DNA of 64,000 nt from Voacanga thouarsii. Lineage: Eukaryota; Streptophyta; Magnoliopsida; Gentianales; Apocynaceae. Position 1 is the stretch's first letter. Each line of letters starts with the position of its first letter. The position numbers and the translations under genes were made by a program. The stretch covers positions 372,001 through 436,000 of the forward strand of contig JANUWF010002057.1 in NCBI GenBank assembly GCA_026120185.1. Reading direction: 5' to 3'. Shown in pieces: positions 11,695-22,603 of this stretch. The notes beneath the pieces are model-generated. The model did no database searches and had not been told where the DNA came from. It saw nothing but the letters and a program-made list of their open reading frames with translations.

Positions 11695-14600
11695 ATGGAG
11701 GATCGTAGTTAGATGTATAGAAGGCACGCTTCAGGTGTAAAAGGGATCACTATTGAATTTGAGGAAGGGGTTAAGGCTTTTTTGACATTTGCCTTATCAA
11801 ATGCAATATCAAACGTAATTAGATGCCCGTGTGCAAAATGTAAGAATAAAAAGTATCTAGATCCAACACAAGTTAAGCTCCACCTGTGGAAGTCTGGATT
11901 TGTGCCTAGGTATTACCGGTGGACATGTTATGGTGAGCCATTCGAGTGTCCCTCAAGTGTGTCTACCTCAATCCCAGAATTTGATTCACATCAAGAAAAT
12001 TTGTCTCGCGAAATGGTCTTAGACGTAGCAGGACCTGACTTTCCCCCTGAAGCTCCATCAGCAGACCATTTTGAAGAACCACCTAATGTGGAGGCACAAA
12101 TGTTTTACGAGATGTTAAAGGCGGCAGAGACTCCTATATGGGATGGATGCACAAAACATTCGCAACTTTCACTGGCTTCAAGGTTATTAAACATTAAGTC
12201 TGAAAATAACCTCTCGCGTAAAGCCTTTAAGGATGTTGTGCAATTGATGAAAGAGGTTGTGCCTAGCAGTAATACGATTCCTGATGATTTCTATCAGATG
12301 AAAAAATTAGTGGCTGGGTTGGGTTTGCCGGTACAAAAAATAGATGTATGCAATAATGGATGCATGCTTTACTGGAAAGATGACATGAATCGTAGAGAGT
12401 GTAAATTTTGTGGCCATCCTCGATATGCACGTAAAAAGGTTGGGAAGAACACAAGTAGAAAGGAAATTTCATTCAAGAAGATGTATTACTTCCCGATAAC
12501 ACCGAGGCTACAAAGATTGTATACTTCTAAAACAACAATCGAACACATGAGATGGCATGGAGAGAGCAGATCGGAGAAAGGCACCATGAGTCACCCTCGT
12601 GATATCGAAGCATGGCAACACTTTGATCGAATGCATCCCGAATTTGCAAAAGAAGTACGGAATGTCAAACTTGGTTTATGTACGGATGGATTCTCACCAT
12701 TTGGGATGCTCGGGTAAGCAATATTCATCCCGGCCGGTCATTCTCACACCGTATAATCTCCCCCGTGGATGTGTATGAAGGATCCAGTCATGTTTTTAAC
12801 AATCATTATCCCGGGCCCCAAGAATCCAAAGCACTAGGTGGATGTTTATTTACAACCCTTGATAGACGAATTAACCAAATTGTGGTTTGAAGGTGTCACC
12901 ACTTATGACATATCGAAGAAACAAAACTTCCAACTACGGGCGGCACTTTTGTGGACAATTAATGATTTTCCTGCATATGGTATGTTGAGTGGTCGGAGCA
13001 CTCGTTGGGAGATCGGCTTGTCCATATTGTATGGGCAATACAAAGTCTTTTCATCTACAAAATGGTGGGAAACAATCATTGTTTGACTGTCACCGTCGTT
13101 TCTTACCATCGGATCATCCTTACAAGAGGGATACGAGATCTTTTAGGAATGATAGAGGTTCTGAGACATCACAGCCTGTGCAATACCCTACTGGTGAAGA
13201 AATCTGGGATAGTTTGTCTAACTATGAAAAAATTACAGAAACATGCAAAGAAATTGGAAGGAGTAATGGCAGGGAAATATCTCATAATTGGGCAAAAAGG
13301 AGTATTTTTTGGGATTTGCCGTATTGGCGTACTAATTTTATCCGACATAATAATGATGTAATGCACAATGAAAAGAATGTATTTGACAATGTCATGAATA
13401 CAGTTCTTGAGGTAAAGGGTAAATCAAAAGACAATTTAAAGGCTAGACATGACTTCGAAATTTATTGCCATAAGCCCGAGCTACATGCCTTGAATGTGGG
13501 AGGAGGAAAAGTGGCTATACCTAAAGCTGTTTACTCGTTGACATCAGAACAAAAGAAACTTTTGCTTGAATGGTTGAGGGGATTGCAACTCCTAGATGGA
13601 TACGCTTCAAACATTGGAAGATGTGCTGATTTGAATGAATTGAAATTATCCGGTATGAAATCACATGACTGTCACGTATTCATGGAGAGACTACTTCCAA
13701 TTGCATTGAATGAATTTCTTCCTTCTAATGTATGGGGTGTTTTGACAGAGTTGAGTCTTTTTTATCGTGATCTATGCTCTCCTAAGTTGAACGTAGCTCA
13801 TATGGCCAAATTGGAGTCCGACATTCCTTTATTGTTATGTAAGTTGGAGAAGATATTTCCACCTGCATTCTTTGATGTAATGGAACACCTATTAATTCAT
13901 TTGCCTTACGAAGAAAGAGTTTGTGGCCCTGTTCAATATAGGTGGATGTACCCGTTTGAACGGTAATCGAATCATTCAATCTAATTCTTTTCATAGCAGG
14001 TACGATATAAGCGTGTGTGACTGAAGTTGAATTTTTTTTAAATGACAGGTATTTGCATCAGTTGAAAATCAAGGTGAAAAATAAGGCTAGAGTTGAAGGG
14101 TCAATCTGCAATGCTTATCTAGTTGAGGAAGCATCCACTTTCTTCTCTTATTATTTTGAGCCACGTGTACAAACAAAATGTACAATTCCGGCGCGTAATG
14201 AAAAGGGAGAATGATTAAAGAGGGTGCAAGAACCTGGGCTGTCAATTTGCAATGTTCAAGAAAGGGTGATAGGATGAATTCGAACTCGGTTCCTTACTTC
14301 TGAAGAATTCGTTGCAGCAAGAATTTATATGTTGCTTAATTGTGGTGAAGTGCAGCCATACATTGAGTACGAGCTACTACTTCATACATTTTATACGATA
14401 AACGATACCTCGTAATGATTTTGACTCATTCAATCTAATTCTAATGCATTACAAGGCATTCACGGCATAATTACGAAGTCTGGCTCCGACTATATCAGAG
14501 ATAGAAATCAATAGAAGAATTAGCCTTGAATTTGCAGAATGGTTTAGTGGATATGTAAGTTACATAAGTTAATAACTTGCATTTGGAACTCCATTGGGGA

Positions 14601-15413
14601 TTCAATGGAGTTTCGTAATGCTATAACTTTCATAATTAAAAAATTAACTTGTCTAATGTTTTTTAGGTACAAGATTCAGAAAATATGGTTACAAATGAAT
14701 GCTTGAGGAACTTTACTTGGGGTCCGTCAAGGCTAGTGAAATCATATAGTGGGTACATAATTAATGGTTACCGATTTCACACTAATGATTATGCGGAGGG
14801 AAAGAAAACAGTTAATAGTGGTGTTTGCGTGAAAGGGATTGGAAATGATGCATTAGGACTTAATTATTATGGAGTGTTAAATGAGATTATTGAAGTGCAA
14901 TTTCCTGGTAATCCACAGCAAAGCGTTATTCTTTTTAAATGTCACTGGTTTGATCAAACATTGAATCGTGGTACTAGGGTACATCCGCAGTATAATCTTG
15001 TAGAAATTAACCACAAAAGGAGCTATGCTAACTATGATCCATTTGTTCTAGCTTAACAAGTTAACCAAGTGTATTATGCATCATATCCAGGGAGTAAGAG
15101 GCCAAGATCTGATTGGTTGGCAGTTTGCAAAACCAAAGCTCGACATATAATAGATGCACCTGTGGTTGACAGAGCTTATCAGGAAGAAGTAGATGCTACT
15201 GACGAAGTCAGCATATCATTATTTGTTGATCTTGGTATTCTGACGCATGAGAATGGTATGAATGAAATGTTGGATGTTCAAGATGAGGCTATAACAGCAA
15301 GTGAAAATTCTCCTATAAATGAAGAGGAAGAAGATGAAGATGAATGGGAAACGAATAGCGATACCTCAATAGATGATGATGAGTCTGTATCGGAGAATGA
15401 TTCAAGTGAATAG
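11695..15413 (+). pseudogene. TNP2-type CACTA transposase (disrupted)
   Basis: The start ATG at 11695 gives MEDRS, then a TAG at 11710-11712 where the family has Trp. The open part 11713-12717 has the transposase-associated Cys motif (CPCAKCKNKK), and from residue about 210 the TNP2 domain (NGCMLYWKDD, CKFCGHPRY). The frame is lost near 12765 and again near 13000, with an extra in-frame stop before 12838. 12989-13966 carries LACPYCMGNT and the DUF4218 region (HLLIHLPYEERVCGPVQYRW). After a probable intron (13967-14048) the domain continues (LKIKVKNKARVEGSICNAY). 14685-15413 is the DUF4216 part (VILFKCHWFD), broken by a TAA at 15053-15055, followed by an acidic tail. This protein would cut and join the element ends; at least four lesions make it non-functional. 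Confidence 0.9.
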
Positions 15414-16220
15414 TCCTGATTTCAATTCATTTACAAATAATATAGTTAATGGTGAGGGAATCCTAAAATCTATTGCATCATTACTATCCCATGTCAAATT
15501 TTAATTTACAATTTATTTGTTACTTGAATCTACATGCCTTGAATCTTTTAATTTTTATTATTTTAAATTCCATCACATACAATTTTGTTTCACAATTTTG
15601 TCTAATTGTCGGGAATCTCATCTCCTTCTTTTTTTTGCAGGAATCTTTTGTTTAGACTTGTACAGCCTGGAGGATTTTTATTATTCCTTATTATATTCTT
15701 TTGTGGTGTAAACAATAAGGTAATTTATATATTGTATTGTTGCAGTATTGACAGACAATTCACAAGGACAGAGGCATTTATAATTTTTAGCTTGATTTTA
15801 ACTATATCTAACATTTTAATTGGAACCCCGTGAGTGATGGGTGATCATTCCTCTTGGGTAATGGGTGATTACCCCTAGTTATCTTTTGAATTTTTCTATA
15901 TTTGAAAGATCTGTCTTTGTTGTTTGTAACAGACGTTTTGATTGTCAAATCTTGAGGTGGCCTTGTGCCTGGGAAATATCCAATTATAGGGGAGACTCTG
16001 TCAAATTTTTCTTAAAATTCAATTTACAAGTACAATGTTTATTTTGACATATCCATCATTATCATACATATTATTGTATTACTTTAAACTAGCGAATAGA
16101 TATAACGTTTCAATGTTATTATTCTTTTATCATTTTTATTCACGGTTATTTACATCCTTCTTTTGAAGTGGGCTTCGTCTTTATTGGTTATTTATTTTTC
16201 TTTTTTCATCTCCTTTAGCA
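15414..16220 (+). other. Spacer between the two CACTA-1 genes
   Basis: AT-rich, with short frames in overlapping registers and no family match. It holds the second copy of the gene-proximal repeat (15826-16018) and a pyrimidine-rich stretch just before the start of the second gene. Confidence 0.5.
15826..16018 (+). repeat. Gene-proximal direct repeat, copy 2 (ahead of second CACTA gene)
   Basis: Begins CCCCGTGAGTGATGGGTGAT and ends GGGGAGACTCTGTCAAATTT, aligned along its length with 10898-11103. It ends about 200 bp before the ATG at 16221; the first copy ends about 590 bp before the TNP2 start. Confidence 0.8.
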
Positions 16221-17830
16221 ATGTCTTCTAATGAAGGATCATTGAGGGAGGGGAGTCAGGAGAGTCAGGAGCCTTATACTCCATCCCTTACTCAGCTACC
16301 TCAGCTTTCAGTGCCTCGTTCATTACATGGCTCCATTGGAGATGAGGGAGTACCATCCCCAGCTTTTCAATCATCCGCTGCTTCAGCTTCGCATTCTGTT
16401 GGGTTGCAAGTTACGGACTCCCGACCTTGGATTGTTCCACGGGGAAACGGGTAAGTAACATATTCATACTTTGTAAGATGTTGATTATTAGTTCAATTAT
16501 TATTATTATTATTGAGATTAACATAACTATATTGTACATTGTTATTGCACAAAAAATAGGTTCGCCGGCTCGGACAAATGTGTGCGAGAAATTTCAAATA
16601 TAATACAGCAGTACTTCACTGGTTCGTATCCGACATACACGCACGTCCCGATAACCGTGCGAGACTTATGGTTTCAAGAATTTGGGGTAAGCAATTTTTG
16701 AGTATTTTTTATCGTTTAAGTACTATGTTATATGTTAATCAGAAATCTTAATCATGATCATGCAGAAATATTTTCGGTGGAGGGAAGAGTATGCTTCGCT
16801 AATTCGATCAACTTGGGAAAAGAAGTGTCGGACGCGATTTTCGGACATAATGTCTAGGCTGAGGAAGAGGGATGATTGGGTATGTCCTCATTGGATAGAG
16901 GCACAGTATTGGAATGACATTTGCGAGTATTGGAGATCACAGAAGTATCAGAAGCTCTCATCCACCAACAAAAAGAATCGTGGGAGTAGCTGCACCCATA
17001 CTGGAGGGTCTATTTCGTTCACAGAACACGAGGACCGTTTGGTAATTCACATTCACTTAATTAATTATTATTCTAAATTGTTTTATTACAAATTTATGTA
17101 AGATTGTAATAATTACATTTTATTAACATAAATGTAGCGGGCCAAAGAGGGGAGTTCTTTTAGCTACACAGACATGTTTGAGACATTACATGTCTTTCAG
17201 AGTGGGCCACAAAAGGGTCAGTTTGTCAGTGAGCGATCTCGCCAGACATTGGTAGTATATAGATTAAATATGTTGAAATTATTTATACTGCGTGGAATTT
17301 GTATTTTATTTTGATAATTACTTTGACAATTCTTTTTTTTTTTTTTTTAGGATGAGGTGCGAAATCTCATACAGAGCACTCCTCAGTCCGAGTCTAGTGA
17401 CTCTGTAAACTCTGTTGTTCCTTTTGATGAAAAAGCCATATTTGTAAAAGCACAAGGCGGGTTCAAAAGGGGACAAGTTTTTGGGTTAGGCTCAGAGGCG
17501 ACACATGTTCGAACTAGACTGTCTCAAAGTGGACTGCATGCATCTTCCCCTACACCAGTTGATATTGGACATCTAGTAGAGCAAAGGGTTCAACAGGCTG
17601 AGTGGAGATTCAATCGACAAATAGACTTATATCGGGACTTCATGAGGCAACAACAGTCTACATTTGGTGGTTGGATGGCAGCTATGTCGGACAAGATGGG
17701 TATTCCTGCACCATCTATGCCATCCATAGAGGAGATAGAAGCGCGCATTGCGGCTGCTAATGCTGAAGATGAAGATCCAAATGCTGACGATGGATTTGAT
17801 CCAGCTGATGAGCACCCCGGGCCCACGTAG
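16221..17830 (+). CDS. TNPA-like second gene of CACTA-1 (Transposase_24/Ptta family), five exons
   Basis: Exons inferred from GT..AG junctions that keep one frame: 16221-16450, 16560-16686, 16766-17041, 17138-17251 and 17351-17830, giving 408 residues with no stop. Exon 1 is Ser/Pro-rich (MSSNEGSLREGSQES). Exons 2-4 form the family core (VRDLWFQEFGKYFRW; WEKKCRTRFSDIMSRLRKR; SFSYTDMFETLHVF). Exon 5 has a possible coiled-coil segment (VEQRVQQAEWRFNRQIDLYR) and an acidic end. In En/Spm the companion protein binds subterminal repeats and brings the ends together; this gene lies next to such repeats, so the role fits but is inferred. No start was seen upstream in frame. Unlike the neighbouring transposase it is undamaged. 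Confidence 0.85.
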
Positions 17831-18159
17831 GGGCTCTCGTTCCCCTCCTCCACCCCCTTCTGCAGCTGCTCCTTCATTACTTACATAGACTTGTTATATT
17901 TATTTTACACTCTTTATACACTATTACTTATTTTTGTGAATTATTTTACTTTTTTAGATACTTATTATGTATTTTATATTATATTATATTTTACTATTTT
18001 AATTATATTTATTTGGGCTTATTTTTAATTTTTTATAATATTTTTTTGGATTATGAACACAGTTTTGGCATTTATTTGTATAGTGTTTCAGGGTTGATTT
18101 ACAGGGAATTAATAATTTAAAATAAATATAATAATAAAAAAATAAAAAATTATTGTAAA
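17831..18159 (+). other. 3' untranslated / AT-rich tail of CACTA-1
   Basis: AT-rich with several TTTATTTT and TATATT runs, no frame. It probably holds the polyadenylation region of the second gene, but no single signal stands out. Confidence 0.4.
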
Positions 18160-18790
18160 ATTCTCGCAAAACCGTCGCAATTTGCGAGGGTTTTGCGAGG
18201 GCACAAAGTTGGCTCTCGCAAAACCCTCGCAAATTGCGACGGTTTTGTGAGGGCCATTATTTGGGATTTGCTTAGGCCCTCGCAAAACCCTCGCAGTTTG
18301 CGAGGGTTTTGCGAGGGCCACTACTTGGGATTTAATTCTCCCTCGCAAAACCCTCGCAAATTGCGAGGGTTTTGCGAAGGTCATGACTTGGGGGTTAATT
18401 CTCCCCTCGCAAAACCGTCGCAAATTTGCGAGGGTTTTGTGAGGGCTAAACCTTAGCTCTCGCAAAACCCTCGCAAATTTGCGACGGTTATGCGAGGGCA
18501 CAAAGTCGACCCTCGCAAAACCGTCGCAATTTGCGAGGATTTTGCGAGGGTCAATGTTTTTCGTGGCAAAACGGTTGCAAATTTGCTCATTTGGCGAAGT
18601 TTGACCAAAAATATTCGTCGCAAAACTGTCGCAAATAGCAACAAATTTTTTTTGCCCTCGCAAAATCGTCGCAAATAGCGATGGTTTCCCTTGGCCGTCG
18701 CTAATTGTGACGTCATTTTTTGCGACGGCTAAAACCGTCGCAAAAACGGTCAGCGACGGTTTTGCGACGGTTTTTGGCCATCGCAAATCG
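18160..18790 (-). repeat. CACTA-1 3' subterminal repeat array
   Basis: Inverted counterpart of 7840-8790: GCAAAACCCTCGCAAATTGCGAGGGTTTTGC units, mostly as long palindromes spaced about 60-70 bp, ending in the terminal repeat. Here the repeat more often reads GCGAGGGTTTTGCGAGGG than ...GCGACGG, so the two ends are not identical. Confidence 0.85.
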
Positions 18791-19009
18791 CGATTTTTCC
18801 TGTTGTGAAGAATATTTCCAATACAGAAGGAACCCATTTTAATGTGAGGAAGGAAGAAGAATTGTGAAAGAGGAAAGATAAAAGAGGACAAGGGACTCAG
18901 GTTAAAAGGGTCATTCTGATTTTACAATATTGTTGTTTCTGATCTATCTCGTACTGAACCATGTTTTCGTAGGAAGCTCGGAAGGGGCCAGAATCCAGTA
19001 ATTTGATTT

Positions 19010-19291
19010 CTATTGACTTTGAAAATGAATAAAACCTTTAACAGCTATATCAATGGCTAAGGTATGATATTGAAGATCATTTTGCAGTTTCATAGAATCG
19101 GCCACAGGTTGTTCTTTCAGCAATGTGTGCACTTTCAACATGGTGGAATTCTTAGCCATCTGATGAAATTTTGGCAGATGCACCCTTCCCATAAAAACAT
19201 CTTTGGAGAAAACATCAACCCTCACATAGCTATAAAATAATTCGATGTTATTGTTGGTTGCATTAAGTGCTACTTCTATGTTTGAATCCAT
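19010..19291 (-). pseudogene. LEA_2 (NDR1/HIN1-like) gene fragment in Pack-MULE A
   Basis: 93 residues on the minus strand, starting MDSNIEVALNATNNNIELFY and containing VRVDVFSKDVFMGRVHLPKF and NSTMLKV. This resembles the LEA_2 domain of NHL-type membrane proteins, where N-x-T/N-P-N, a beta-strand with Y-x-x-V and an LPxFxQ..KN.T block occur in this order. The N-terminal cytosolic part and the membrane segment are absent, so it is a captured fragment. It lies between the MULE inverted ends, in reverse to the CACTA genes. The copy at 30909-31139 has a short deletion. The family assignment is by memory of the domain pattern and should be checked. Confidence 0.55.
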
Positions 19292-19775
19292 AAATGCGTC
19301 TTCGTCTCCATTTCAGATTTTTTGAAAATTTTGCTTTCATTTTCCACTGTTCTTCACTGCAACGTTGCTTTTCACCCTTGTTCACATTTTTCTTCAAAAG
19401 ATTTTTTTGGGGGGAGGGGGGGGGGTTGTGGTTAAGAGCTTTTTTTTTTTTTTTTTGGCTTTGGGAATCGATTTAAAATTCATTTGTTAATATAAAATGG
19501 AAAAAAATTAAACTGAGTTTTTTTATACCGTGGATTGAAAATGTGACGTGGAATTCCACATCACATCACTTGCCACATCAAGATCATCTGTCCTTGTCAA
19601 CGTCTATTAATGATGTTATTAACAGAGTCAAAGGCAGGGGCAAGATTGTACACAATCATGCAAGTTCAAGGGTGCAATATGTGCAAAATGTAGTTTAGGG
19701 GTGTAATTGTAAACAAAATGTAAGTTTGAGGGGTGAAATTGGGATTTAAGCGCAAAATGATTAGAGAAGAAGACA

Positions 19776-19906
19776 TGGTATAACTGAGAAAATAGCCCTC
19801 TGAAAAAAGAAATAGGATTCAAGTAGTTGATTTAGATAAGAAACACATACATGATATGACTGAGAAAATAGCCCATTGAAAGCAGGAATAGGATTCAACT
19901 AATTGG
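19776..19906. repeat. Two tandem units of about 85 bp
   Basis: GACTGAGAAAATAGCCC..TGAAA..(G)AATAGGATTCAA occurs twice, from about 19776 and from about 19857. The rest of 19763-20472 is AT-rich, with no gene apart from the downstream RPA-like exon. Confidence 0.6.
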
Positions 19907-20472
19907 TTCATATTGGAAGTATCTTAGTTTAATAAGGATTTCTTGTCTACGCCAAATCTTGTTAATTGACACATCATTCTTCACTCATCCCTCTGTCTTT
20001 GCTCTGCTTCTATTGTTGCATGCTTTCACTGGTCGTAGTAGTATGGTAATATTAAAATTCTTGCATACAGAAGTTTAATCGTAAAAGCTTACAAAATCTC
20101 ATATTTGGACCATAATTTGGCTTTTATAAGCATTTTGTGTTAGCATCGAATCAAATGAAGGCTTTCTTGCTTTCTTTTTTTGGTTGATAAATTCTACCTT
20201 GTAGGCCCTTCTTTTCCTATTGCCAAATTGCCTATTCCACTTAATTGCCAAAAAGAAGCTTTTCTTATTTCAAAATTGTGCTAAAAGGATTGTCATCCCC
20301 AATCGAGGCTACCATATAAATTCGTTATAGTGATTGATAAACAGATAAGTTTTTCAATGAATACAAATAAGGCTGCTAAAGTTAATCCAAACTACAACAG
20401 ATAGTAGGATGGACATATACATACATATTTATTGCATAGATATCAATGCATCTATGTTTGTCATTAATGTAG

Positions 20473-21038
20473 GGCTACAAAGAATGAACAAATTATTGCT
20501 GAAAAATTGGACAATGCTACATATACTGATTTAAATCCAAGACTTTTGTTCCATTCTAATGACAAGATCACTGCAATAGTAGAAATTCAACCAAAAGATA
20601 AGGTAAAATCAGTCCTTTACAAACTAGCTTTATGGATATTAATTTTTTTTTCTTAATTTAACAATGTTTAAACATATACATATAGATTATTCGATTAAAG
20701 GGATCTATAGTGATACAAAATCTACAAGAAAAGTTCTGGTATATGGCTTCCAAGAAGTGCTATTCTAGCACCTCAACAAAAGTTGGGGAATCTTTTCCGT
20801 GCATTAACTGTAGAGAAGGTGTAGTTGTAGAACCGTAGGAGCATATTCATTATTAACTTCAAATGTATTATATTCATTTACTATTTCATATCTATTGTAT
20901 AGATATACTTTCGAAATTGATATGTTAGATGATTCTAGATTATTAGCTATCACTACATTCGATCCATCTTGTGAGAACATCTTATTAATTAGTGTTGTGA
21001 AAGCAATGAAATTTTCTGAGCAAGTAAATAATATTTAA
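20473..21038 (+). pseudogene. RPA70-like gene fragment A (C-terminal OB fold), three exons
   Basis: Three exons joined by GT..AG introns in one frame: 20473-20602, 20686-20834 and 20903-21038, ending in TAA. The product part reads ...KITAIVEIQPKDK, then FWYMASKKC...SFPCINC, then YTFEIDMLDDSRLLAITTF. This is the pattern of the C-terminal single-stranded-DNA-binding domain of replication protein A subunit 1 (Rep_fac-A_C) with a reduced zinc ribbon: one Cys of the first pair is visible, then CINC. Upstream exons for the other OB folds are not seen within 700 bp, so it is a 5'-truncated fragment. Many plant Helitrons carry RPA70-like genes, so it may be host- or Helitron-derived. Unit B has the same exons split by a MULE. 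Confidence 0.7.
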
Positions 21039-22331
21039 AACAAAAACTTCAATATACAAAATAAATATATGCTAATGTATATAATTTATGTGTAGGATAT
21101 TCCTCTTCTTTATTTCAAAGATAAAGAATAAAAAGTCAATTTGAAAAAATCATTTTATTTACCTCTATGACTATAATGAATGTTAGCAATTATGAGGCTA
21201 CATCGCTATTATTCTTGTTAGCAATTATGGATGTCTATAAATTGTTCTTTATTTTGAATGCTACTATGTTGTAAATTAGCCAAATATTTTTTTTGTGCTT
21301 TTTAGGATACGTTTTTTTGTGCTATGTTGTTTTTCTTCCTTATCCTTTTGTTGTATTTTCATGTTAATGATTTTTTTTTCTATTGTTGTTGATGCAAACT
21401 GTTACAAAAGTGCTTGGGATTGAAATATGGTTATTCCATTTATTTTCTTAATTTTATTTCTCCAAAAAAGACTATTTTGACAATCACGACACAAAAAGCC
21501 CATAGGAACGACCAAAGCTGAAAAAAACATTGAATTACACTTGGAAAAAGCTACACTAATTGTAAATTACAAAAATAAAAAATCTTTATTATTCTATTTT
21601 TATAATAAATATAGTGAAAAATCGGCATAATCTGAGTCCACATGTACAATGCATTTCACACTAATATGTAGTGAAGTATAACTTCGAATTTCAAAAGATA
21701 ATTTATTTTTAATAGTAGATATCTAAACAATACATATATGTTAAACGTCTAATTTTTGTTAAAGAACGGATAAAATTTTTACAGTGTAATGTAAAACCGT
21801 CATCTAGTTAAAGAAAAAAACAAAACAAAAAGGAAGAGCGGGTTGACTGAGTTGGTTGATGCATTTTTTCTTCGTTGGTTCAATTTTCTCTTCGTTGAGG
21901 AATATCAGTGTATCACTCTTAAACTTATAAGTGACTCTGTTTTATAACTCAAAATTATTAAATATTCAAAATTTATTGATTAAATTTGTCTAATAATTTA
22001 TATTAGTAAGTCTTTAATTACTTAAGAATTTTAATAATAAATCGTTATTATAAGTTAAAAATTTTAAGTATATATATGTTACTTGAATTTGAAATTTAAA
22101 TATATTAGGTACTTATTCAATAAATTTTTAAAAAAATTCATTTCAAATTGTAATAAAGCATGGTAAACTTTAAATATTCAAACTTTATATTTATCATTAA
22201 AAACATTAAAAATACCCCTTTTTAAATATGAGAACAACTTTTGGGCTTTCTTTAAGGCCAGCAAAAACGCATTTCATGGGCTGACGAACTTTCCATTTTC
22301 CAGTCGACTCTCACTGCATCTGGTTCAACCT
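21039..22331. other. AT-rich spacer between RPA fragment A and sHSP gene A
   Basis: No gene seen. It is collinear with 51008-52436 in unit B. 21806-21824 (AGTTAAAGAAAAAAACAAA) is the empty version of the site that received a 99-bp insertion in unit B. Confidence 0.5.
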
Positions 22332-22362
22332 TTCGAGAAGCCCAGAAACTTCTTGAAAGTTC
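22332..22362 (+). promoter_or_regulatory. Heat-shock element of sHSP gene A
   Basis: TTCGAGAA at 22332-22339, then a perfect four-unit element GAAACTTCTTGAAAGTTC at 22345-22362 (alternating GAA/TTC every 5 bp). It lies about 95 bp upstream of the TATA box and is the binding site expected for heat-shock factor trimers. Confidence 0.9.
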
Positions 22363-22456
22363 TTTAGTTTGGGATATCTGTCACGCAGGAAAGTCTGGAC
22401 AACAATGATCAGTGAATGATTCATCCAGAAAGCTCATGAACACTCGAATCATCAAT

Positions 22457-22465
22457 TATATAAAA
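22457..22465 (+). promoter_or_regulatory. TATA box of sHSP gene A
   Basis: TATATAAAA, 147 bp before the start codon, giving an expected transcript start near 22490 and a leader of about 115 bases. Confidence 0.85.
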
Positions 22466-22603
22466 CCCAAGCGTGCCTTTCTTAGCCAAACGGAAATCGC
22501 TAGCAAGTGCTTCTGCAATTTTTCTGTGATTGTCAAAGAATTTGAAAAGCTCTCTTTGTTTTCAACGAATTCAATCAGTTTCCCGGAGTTCAATTGTTGA
22601 AAA

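Larger units (their letters stand above)
7824..18807 (+). mobile_element. CACTA-1: near-complete En/Spm-type transposon, 10,984 bp
   Basis: The 5' end is CACTACAAGAAAAATCGCGA and the 3' end, reverse-complemented, is CACAACAGGAAAAATCGCGA. Both are flanked by the 3-bp duplication AAG (7821-7823 and 18808-18810). Paralogue 28552-28575 reads ...GAGAAGAATATTTCC..., which is the empty site. Both ends carry dense subterminal repeats. Two genes run left to right: a disrupted TNP2-type transposase (11695-15413) and an open second gene (16221-17830). The element is intact in structure but probably not autonomous, because its transposase frame is broken. Confidence 0.95.
7211..19753. mobile_element. Pack-MULE A (about 1.56 kb without the nested CACTA)
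   Basis: Long inverted ends: 7211 to about 7455 pairs with about 19510-19753. A 9-bp direct duplication AAAATGATT lies at 7202-7210 and 19754-19762, the MULE signature. Removing the CACTA insertion (10,984 bp plus its 3-bp duplication) leaves about 1,556 bp. It encodes no transposase. The interior carries a CT/GA-rich stretch (7530-7800) and a minus-strand fragment resembling a LEA_2 protein (19010-19291), so it is a gene-carrying non-autonomous MULE. A second, damaged copy is at 27941-31565 and preserves the pre-insertion state of the CACTA site. Confidence 0.85.

Noticed and set aside
12700..13010. Introns as an explanation of the frame changes in the CACTA TNP2 gene
   Set aside because: The coding similarity is continuous across the shifts, with single-base differences and in-frame stops, so mutation is simpler than unseen short introns.
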